From positions 1-11,122 of the forward strand of contig JBHELG010000059.1 in the NCBI GenBank assembly GCA_046263195.1: a DNA stretch of 11,122 nucleotides, written 5' to 3'. The notes under the pieces were generated by a model, which saw nothing but the letters and a program-made list of their open reading frames with translations, ran no database searches and was not told the origin of the DNA. Position 1 is the first letter of the stretch. The number at the start of each line of letters is the position of its first letter. This document shows positions 6,251 through 11,122 of this stretch, one piece after another. A program made the position numbers and the translations under genes. This DNA comes from JBHELG01 sp046263195 (GTDB lineage Bacteria > Actinomycetota > Nitriliruptoria > Nitriliruptorales > JAHWKO01).

Positions 6251-7024
6251 TCAGCTCCCGCTTGCCACGGGGCGCACGTGGGTCACATCTCCAGCGTCGA
6301 CCACCACCGTGCTGTCGTTCGTGACGACTATGAGCGCGCCTCGCTCGTCGATGTCGACCGCTCGGCCGACGATGGGCCTGTCGCGCCGCTCCACTTCCAC
6401 CTCCCGGCCAAGCGTCGAGCAGTCCTGCCGGTAGTCGGCCAGGAGACGGTCAGTTCCCTGTCCAAGCCGGCGGTCGAGGGTCTCGAGCAGCTCGACGAGC
6501 ACATCCCAACGGTCGACGTCACGGTCGAGTTCCTCGGCGATGCTCGTCCAAGGCGCTGTTGTGCCCGGTCGAGCCTCTCCGCGCCAGTCGGTGTTCATGC
6601 CGATGCCGACGACGAGCCGCTCTGTTCCGGCAGGTGCCTCGATGAGCACTCCAGCGCATTTCCGTCCCGCAATGAGCACGTCGTTGGGCCACTTCAGCTC
6701 GGGCTCGGCGCCCGCTCGCGCGACCGCGTCGGCGACCCCTAGACCGGCAGCCAGTGCGACGAGCGTGGGACGTGCAGGCGCCTCCACGAGGCAGCTCATG
6801 AGCAGCGAGCCCCCGGGGCGATCCTCCCAGCGTCGTGCGAACCTGCCGCGTCCGGCCGTCTGGTGGTCAGCGACGACGACGAGGCCTGCCGGGACCCCGG
6901 CACGGGCACGTGCGGCTACGACCGAATTCGTCGATTCGGTGACCTCGAGGTGCTCGATCTCTCGCCAGCGCCCTGAGACGGCGACCAGCTGCGCCAGACG
7001 CGCATCCGGAGCGATGTAGTCCAC
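6251..7024 (-). CDS. birA: Biotin--[acetyl-CoA-carboxylase] ligase, monofunctional BirA
   Basis: The enzyme makes biotinyl-AMP and transfers biotin to the lysine of a carrier domain in biotin carboxylases. Read from GTG 7024 it has 257 residues. Motifs are TESTNS (29-34), the biotinyl-AMP loop GRGRFARRW (58-66), SLLMS, KWPNDVL (111-117), GRKCAGVLIE with the likely catalytic Lys122, and VGIGMNTDW. A small beta-barrel C-terminal domain follows (GREVEVERRDRPIVGRAVDI). No helix-turn-helix domain precedes the catalytic core, so it should not act as a biotin repressor. The frame stays open to 7168, but that start would overlap the divergent accD gene. GTG 7024 puts about 30 residues before STN, as in mycobacterial BirA; GTG 7060 (269 residues) is the alternative. 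Neither has a strong ribosome site. Being beside accD fits a shared biotin-dependent pathway. Confidence 0.9.
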   Translation of the reverse strand: MDYIAPDARLAQLVAVSGRWREIEHLEVTESTNSVVAARARAGVPAGLVVVADHQTAGRGRFARRWEDRPGGSLLMSCLVEAPARPTLVALAAGLGVADAVARAGAEPELKWPNDVLIAGRKCAGVLIEAPAGTERLVVGIGMNTDWRGEARPGTTAPWTSIAEELDRDVDRWDVLVELLETLDRRLGQGTDRLLADYRQDCSTLGREVEVERRDRPIVGRAVDIDERGALIVVTNDSTVVVDAGDVTHVRPVASGS

Positions 7025-7064
7025 CCACCAAGCAAAGCTCCTGACCGCGATGAGTGCCACCGAG

Positions 7065-7092
7065 TTACCCGACCCGCACAAACGCCTAGCAT
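7065..7092 (+). promoter_or_regulatory. Candidate promoter for the accD-accE genes
   Basis: TTACCC (7065-7070) and TAGCAT (7087-7092) are spaced by 16 bases and match -35 and TAnnnT -10 patterns only partly. A start site near 7099 would give a leader of about 54 bases beginning with a GC hairpin, CCCCG (7099-7103) and CGGGG (7109-7113). The site lies in the gap shared with divergent birA. Confidence 0.3.
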
Positions 7093-7152
7093 TCCAAGCC
7101 CCGCGCGCCGGGGTCACGAGCAGCAGGCGACAGCGAAGACGAAGGGCGTGTC

Positions 7153-8712
7153 GTGGCGGAGCTGACAACGAAGGAGAAACTCGAGGACCTCCGACGTCGT
7201 CGCGAGCAGGCTCTGACCGCTGGCGGGCAGGAAGCGATCGAAAAGCAGCACTCGCGTGGAAAGAAGACCGCCCGGGAGCGCCTCGATTACCTGCTCGACG
7301 AGGGGTCCTTCGTCGAGACGGACATGTTTGCCGTCCACCGCTCGGACAGGTTCGGGATGGGCGAGGAACGGCCGCTCGGGGACGGGGTCGTGACCGGTTG
7401 GGGCACGATCGACGGCCGCCGCGTGTGCGTCTTCAGCCAGGACTTCACCGTCTTCGGTGGCTCACTCGGAGAGGTGTTCGCGAGCAAGGTCGTCAAGGTC
7501 ATGGAGCTCGCCCTGAAGATGGGCGCGCCCGTGATCGGGCTGAACGACTCGGGAGGAGCTCGCATCCAGGAGGGGGTCGTCTCCTTGGGGGGCTACGGTG
7601 ACATCTTCTACCGCAACGTGCTCGCCTCGGGGGTCATCCCGCAGATCAGCGCGATCATGGGTCCGTGCGCTGGCGGGGCGGTGTACTCGCCGGCGATGAC
7701 GGACTTCGTCTTCATGGTCAAAGACACCGCTCACATGTTCATCACCGGCCCCAACGTCATAAAGACCGTGACCGGCGAAGACGTGACCATGGAAGCGCTC
7801 GGAGGGGCCATGACCCATGCGATGCGCTCAGGCGTGGCGCACTTCGCGGCCGAGGACGAGGAGAGCTGCCTCGACGACATCAAGTACCTGTTGTCGTACC
7901 TGCCCGGCAACAACCTGGAACAGGCACCCCGCCTCGACCTCGGCGACCATCCCTGGCGCGAGTCACCGGACCTCGACACATTCATCCCCGACTCGAGCAA
8001 TGTTCCCTACGACATGCGTGACGTGGTCAGGTCCGTCGTGGATGGTGAAGAGTTCTTCGAGGTGCACCAGCACTACGCGGAGAACATCGTCGTCGGGTTT
8101 GCGCGTCTCGACGGTGACGTGATCGGTGTCGTCGGCAATCAGCCGAAGCATCTTGCCGGGGTGCTCGACATCAACAGCTCCGAGAAGGGCGCTCGCTTCG
8201 TGCGCTTCTGCGATGCCTTCAACATCCCGATCGTCACCTTCTGCGACGTTCCCGGCTTCCTGCCGGGCGTCGAGCAGGAACACGGGGGCATCATTCGCCA
8301 CGGCGCAAAGCTGCTGTACGCCTACTGCGAGGCGACCGTGCCGAAGCTCACGGTCATCACCCGCAAGGCTTACGGCGGTGCCTACGACGTCATGGGCTCG
8401 AAGCACGTCGGTGCAGATGTGAACTTCGCCTGGCCAACCGCGGAGATCGCGGTCATGGGCCCACAGGGTGCGGTGAGCATCCTCTATCGACGGGAGATCA
8501 CGGAGGCCGACAATCCCGAGCAGCTGCGAAGAGAGCTCGAGGAGGAATACCAACGTGAACTCGCCAACCCCTGGAAGGCGGCTGAGAGGGGCTTCGTCGA
8601 CGCGGTGATCGAACCGTCCCAGACCCGCCCCGAGCTGGTCCGGGCTTTGCGGTTGGCGGTAACGAAGCGGGTGACCCGTCCAGCACGGCGCCACGCCAAC
8701 ATGCCCCTGTGA
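7153..8712 (+). CDS. accD5: Acyl-CoA carboxylase beta (carboxyltransferase) subunit, propionyl-CoA-type
   Basis: The beta subunit transfers carboxyl from biotin to an acyl-CoA, giving methylmalonyl-CoA from propionyl-CoA (or malonyl-CoA from acetyl-CoA) in a complex with a biotinylated alpha subunit. The 519-residue protein carries both crotonase-like halves. The first has GVVTGWGTIDGR, NDSGGARIQEG (131-141) and the oxyanion-hole stretch GPCAGGAVYSPA (170-181). The second has PGFLPG (367-372), KAYGGAYDVM (405-414) and FAWPTAEIAVMGPQGAV. Asp412 in GGAYDVM is, from memory, the position equivalent to Asp422 of Streptomyces coelicolor PccB, where Asp goes with propionyl-CoA preference. Length is typical of AccD5/PccB. 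The GTG start at 7153 has only a weak AAGGG upstream. An epsilon-type gene overlaps its stop codon. The alpha subunit must be encoded elsewhere. The exact paralogue number is by resemblance only. Confidence 0.93.
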   Translation: MAELTTKEKLEDLRRRREQALTAGGQEAIEKQHSRGKKTARERLDYLLDEGSFVETDMFAVHRSDRFGMGEERPLGDGVVTGWGTIDGRRVCVFSQDFTVFGGSLGEVFASKVVKVMELALKMGAPVIGLNDSGGARIQEGVVSLGGYGDIFYRNVLASGVIPQISAIMGPCAGGAVYSPAMTDFVFMVKDTAHMFITGPNVIKTVTGEDVTMEALGGAMTHAMRSGVAHFAAEDEESCLDDIKYLLSYLPGNNLEQAPRLDLGDHPWRESPDLDTFIPDSSNVPYDMRDVVRSVVDGEEFFEVHQHYAENIVVGFARLDGDVIGVVGNQPKHLAGVLDINSSEKGARFVRFCDAFNIPIVTFCDVPGFLPGVEQEHGGIIRHGAKLLYAYCEATVPKLTVITRKAYGGAYDVMGSKHVGADVNFAWPTAEIAVMGPQGAVSILYRREITEADNPEQLRRELEEEYQRELANPWKAAERGFVDAVIEPSQTRPELVRALRLAVTKRVTRPARRHANMPL

Positions 8713-8951
8713 GCTCGGGGGCGGAACCTATGCCAGCCGCGACCTCCATCGTCGTCGAGCGGGGCGGCGAGGCAAGTCCCGAGGAGCTTGCGGCTATCGT
8801 CTCGGCTCTCAGCGCCGTAGTGCCCGAGCGGGGATGGTTGCGCCCCGCCTGGCAGCAGGCCGCGTTACGGGAGGCGCTGGGTGCGTCTCCAGCACGCTGC
8901 GCCCCTGACGTCACGGAGCCCTCACCCGGGGTACCTGCGGTCCTCCTGTGA
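8709..8951 (+). CDS. accE: Acyl-CoA carboxylase epsilon-type subunit
   Basis: This 80-residue protein has the hallmark of the small actinobacterial epsilon subunits: a short strand (SIVVERGG) followed by SPEELAAIVSALSAVV, matching the usual RG.pt.eElAAl.a.l pattern, then an Ala/Pro/Trp-containing variable tail (RPAWQQAALREALG). Epsilon subunits bind alpha and beta subunits and raise activity or stabilise the complex. The GTG at 8709 overlaps the accD TGA (GTGA), pointing to translational coupling; ATG 8730, seven codons later, is an alternative start and neither has a strong ribosome site. The tail lacks the arginine-rich end I would expect in many family members, so assignment leans on position and the N-terminal motif. 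Confidence 0.78.
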   Translation: MSSGAEPMPAATSIVVERGGEASPEELAAIVSALSAVVPERGWLRPAWQQAALREALGASPARCAPDVTEPSPGVPAVLL

Positions 8952-8982
8952 GCTGACAGGCCCTTGACGGCGGAGGCGGTGG

Positions 8983-10461
8983 ATGACCGGGGTAGCGTCC
9001 CCAGCTGACGGGTTCGTGCGGGTTGGCACGGCCACGGGTCGCTGGGTGCTCGTGGCGACGACCGTGGCCTCGACCATGGCCTTCGTCGACGCCACCGTCG
9101 TCAACGTCGCGCTACCGGCCCTGGGGGCGGAGCTTGGCGCCACGGTGGCGGGGTTGCAGTGGACCCTGAATGGCTACCTGTTGGCGCTGGCGGCCCTGAT
9201 CCTGCTCGGGGGCTCACTGGGCGACCGCTATGGCCGCCGGCGGGTGTTCGTGTTCGGCTCGGTCTGGTTCACGGCAGCCTCGCTGCTGTGCGGCCTTGCG
9301 CCCACGACGGCGACGCTCGTGGCAGCCCGGGTTCTGCAGGGTGTGGGTGGGGCATTGTTGACTCCCGCATCGCTCGCGATCATCGAGGCGAGCTTCCACC
9401 CGGACGAGCGCTCTCGCGCCATCGGCTTCTGGTCGGGCTGGTCGGGCGTAGGGGTGGCGGTCGGTCCCTTCATCGGGGGTTGGCTCATAGACGTGGCGTC
9501 GTGGCGATGGGTGTTCCTACTCAACCTGCCGTTGGCAGTTGCGGTGGTCGTCGCAGCCCGTCACGTTCCCGAAACGAGTGATCCCATGGCCACAGGAAGC
9601 GTCGACGGCGCCGGGGCGCTGCTGGCGATCGGCGGACTGGGCGGGTTGACCTTCGCCCTGATCGAAGGTCCGACGCAGGGCGCTTCGCCGCTCGTCCTAG
9701 CCCTGGGTGTTGCTGGGGCGATGATGTTGACTGCGTTCCTGATCGTCGAGGCTCGCCGTCCCAGCCCCCTGCTCCCGCTCGAACTGTTCGCGTCACGGAC
9801 ATTCACGGCTACCAACCTGGTGACGTTCGCGCTGTACGCCGCCATTTCCGGCAGCCTGTTTCTGCTGCTCGTCCACCTGCAACAGGTGCTCGGCTACAGC
9901 GCACTCGAGGCCGGGGCGGCGGTCCTGCCCATAACCGCCCTGTTGCTCGTGCTTTCCGCTCCGGCCGGGCGCCTCGTTCAGCGGCTCGGGCCTCGCGTTC
10001 CTCTCACCGTCGGTCCCTGGGCGGTCGCGACGGGACTTGCCCTGCTCGCCACAGTCGACACCGGCGCCGCCTATCTCAGCCGGGTCCTGCCGGCCGTCAC
10101 ACTCTTCGGGCTCGGGCTGGCAGCTGCGGTCGCTCCTCTGACGGCCACCGTGCTCGCCGCCGTCGATCCTCGCCATGTGGGTGTGGCATCCGCGGTCAAC
10201 AACGCCGTCGCCAGGGTGGCCGGTCTGGTCGCTGTCGCTCTGCTCCCCGCCGCGGCCGGGTTGTCCGGGGACGACTACCGCGATCCAGCGGCATTCGCCA
10301 CCGGCTACGAGGAGGCCATCTGGATGGCCACGGCTCTGGCCGGCGGCGCAGGGCTCCTTGCGTGGCTGACGATCCCCGGGGAGCCTCCGCCAACGGACCT
10401 GGCGGTCACCGAGCCGCAATGCCCCTTGGATGCCCCACCTCTTCGGACGGCGGCTCCCTAA
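8983..10461 (+). CDS. MFS drug/metabolite exporter, DHA2 (EmrB/QacA-like) family, 14 TM
   Basis: This is a 492-residue inner-membrane proton antiporter of the major facilitator superfamily. The first helix carries FVDATVVNVALP, the acidic motif typical of the DHA2 group. Motif A (GDRYGRRR, residues 80-87) lies in the loop after helix 2, ARVLQGVGGALLTPAS is motif B-like in helix 4, and the antiporter motif C (GVGVAVGPFIGG, 155-166) is in helix 5. Hydrophobic segments through the rest fit 14 helices, ending in a short Pro-rich cytoplasmic tail. Substrates of such pumps are typically toxic amphiphiles, antibiotics or lipids; the sequence does not tell which. The ATG start at 8983 has GGAGG six bases upstream. 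It lies 31 bp after accE on the same strand and may be cotranscribed with accD-accE, although no functional link is evident. It ends 58 bp before the cyclase gene. Confidence 0.93.
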   Translation: MTGVASPADGFVRVGTATGRWVLVATTVASTMAFVDATVVNVALPALGAELGATVAGLQWTLNGYLLALAALILLGGSLGDRYGRRRVFVFGSVWFTAASLLCGLAPTTATLVAARVLQGVGGALLTPASLAIIEASFHPDERSRAIGFWSGWSGVGVAVGPFIGGWLIDVASWRWVFLLNLPLAVAVVVAARHVPETSDPMATGSVDGAGALLAIGGLGGLTFALIEGPTQGASPLVLALGVAGAMMLTAFLIVEARRPSPLLPLELFASRTFTATNLVTFALYAAISGSLFLLLVHLQQVLGYSALEAGAAVLPITALLLVLSAPAGRLVQRLGPRVPLTVGPWAVATGLALLATVDTGAAYLSRVLPAVTLFGLGLAAAVAPLTATVLAAVDPRHVGVASAVNNAVARVAGLVAVALLPAAAGLSGDDYRDPAAFATGYEEAIWMATALAGGAGLLAWLTIPGEPPPTDLAVTEPQCPLDAPPLRTAAP

Positions 10462-10465
10462 CACG

Positions 10466-10495
10466 TTCATGTCAGGGCGACCGTGGCCTTACTAT
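10466..10495 (+). promoter_or_regulatory. Candidate promoter for the cyclase-like gene
   Basis: TACTAT (10490-10495) has the conserved TAnnnT of a -10 box. TTCATG (10466-10471), 18 bases upstream, is a weak -35. The pair lies in the 58-bp gap after the MFS gene, leaving a leader of roughly 20 bases before ATG 10520. Confidence 0.33.
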
Positions 10496-10519
10496 CAAGA
10501 CAACCTCGAAAGACCGCTC

Positions 10520-11122
10520 ATGCCACAGCTCCCAACCGGCACCGTCACCTTTCTGTTCACCGATATCGAAGGGTCGACTCGGTTGCTGGAAAGCCTGAAG
10601 GAGGATTACCCGAGACTGCTCGAAGAACATGCGCGACTGATCCGCCGCGTAGTCGAAAGGATTGAAGGGCATGAGGTCGGGACTGAAGGCGATTCTTTCT
10701 TCCTGGTCTTCACGAGCGCCCGAACAGCCGTGGCGGCGGCTGCGGAGATGCAACGGGAGCTCGCCGAATCCGGAATCCCCTTGCGTGTCAGGGCCGGCTT
10801 GCACACGGGAGAGGGAAGGCTCGGCGGTGACGATTACATCGGCCTCGACGTGCATCGAGCGGCGCGCATCGCGGAGGTAGGGCACGGCGGGCAGGTCCTT
10901 CTGTCCCGCACGACCCGTGATCTGGTGGAGAACGACCTGCCTGCCGGCATCGCCCTGCGCGACCTGGGCGAGTACCGCCTCAAGGACCTGTCACGGCCGG
11001 AGCATCTGCACCAGCTCGACATCACTGGGCTGCCCACGGAATTCCCGCCGCTGCGCTCGCTCGACGCCCACCCGCACAACCTGCCCCTGCAATTGACGAG
11101 CTTTATCGGTCGTGAGCGTGAG
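10520..11122 (+). CDS. Class III adenylate/guanylate cyclase-like N-terminus of a multidomain ATPase (partial, 3' end outside window)
   Basis: The open frame runs from ATG 10520 off the window edge, 201 codons with no stop. Residues 8-165 form a class III nucleotide cyclase domain. FLFTDIEGSTRL holds the metal Asp15, GTEGDSFFLVF the second metal Asp58, LRVRAGLHTGE the core strand, and YIGLDVHRAARIAEVGHGGQVLLS the catalytic-loop region with Arg116. The KTIGD-type lysine is missing (GTEGD here) and the usual transition-state Asn is His112, so activity is uncertain. After the domain, HPHNLPLQLTSFIGRERE matches the entry to NB-ARC/AAA_16 ATPase modules, so the full protein is probably a large cyclase-ATPase, perhaps with a TPR or LuxR-type end, as is common in actinobacteria. 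The ribosome site is weak (GAAAG). The Asp at residue 105 sits where adenine-specifying Asp is usual. Confidence 0.88.
   Translation, partial: MPQLPTGTVTFLFTDIEGSTRLLESLKEDYPRLLEEHARLIRRVVERIEGHEVGTEGDSFFLVFTSARTAVAAAAEMQRELAESGIPLRVRAGLHTGEGRLGGDDYIGLDVHRAARIAEVGHGGQVLLSRTTRDLVENDLPAGIALRDLGEYRLKDLSRPEHLHQLDITGLPTEFPPLRSLDAHPHNLPLQLTSFIGRERE

Noticed and set aside
7025..7168. Extended N-terminus of BirA from 7168
   Set aside because: It would overlap the accD start, adds residues rich in Arg and Leu with no homology I recognise, and the catalytic domain is complete from GTG 7024.
7963..8694. 243-codon minus-strand frame within accD
   Set aside because: It is antisense to strongly conserved carboxyltransferase sequence and shows no domain.
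9793..10470. 225-codon minus-strand frame within the MFS gene
   Set aside because: It is antisense to conserved membrane-helix sequence, with Gly/Arg/Gln-rich composition typical of a shadow.
10472..10885. 137-codon minus-strand frame opposite the cyclase-like gene
   Set aside because: The plus strand carries unmistakable cyclase motifs in an uninterrupted frame to the window edge.

Overview
The window is GC-rich and fits an actinobacterium. The evidence is a high-GC coding style with many GTG and TTG starts, LytR-CpsA-Psr (LCP) wall-polymer ligases, a TIGR03089-type protein, and an acyl-CoA carboxylase beta subunit followed by a tiny epsilon subunit. I cannot name the species. From memory, the gene set resembles the mycobacterial block that runs from manB/wbbL/rmlD through the LCP gene Rv3267 and Rv3268 to birA, accD5 and accE5. 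Here it is rearranged and has different intervening genes, so a deep-branching actinobacterial lineage is plausible (inference).

Layout. Bases 31-3880 (minus strand) hold an envelope operon of two tandem LCP paralogues, joined by an ATGA stop/start overlap, followed 29 bp later by a long-form glucose-1-phosphate thymidylyltransferase. Divergent from it, at 3991-4779 (plus), lies a TIGR03089-like protein that looks like the N-terminal part of an adenylate-forming enzyme and carries an in-frame 21-bp tandem repeat. An XRE-cupin regulator (4864-5445, plus) converges with an unrecognised 262-residue protein (5457-6245, minus). That gene sits 5 bp behind a biotin-protein ligase gene (birA, 6251-7024, minus). 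Divergent from birA are an acyl-CoA carboxylase beta subunit (7153-8712), a small epsilon-type subunit overlapping its stop codon (8709-8951), and a DHA2-type MFS exporter (8983-10461). The window ends inside a class III nucleotide-cyclase-like signalling ATPase gene (10520 to beyond 11122).

How the genes may work together. The LCP proteins would transfer undecaprenyl-linked glycopolymer onto the cell wall, and the thymidylyltransferase would supply dTDP-glucose for dTDP-sugar (for example rhamnose) donors. BirA would biotinylate the carrier protein of the carboxylase whose beta and epsilon subunits are encoded next door; the biotinylated alpha subunit is not in the window. The links from the TIGR03089-like and 262-residue proteins to these pathways rest on position only.

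No tRNA, rRNA, CRISPR array, insertion sequence or prophage gene was seen. The longest stretch without a gene is about 130 bp.
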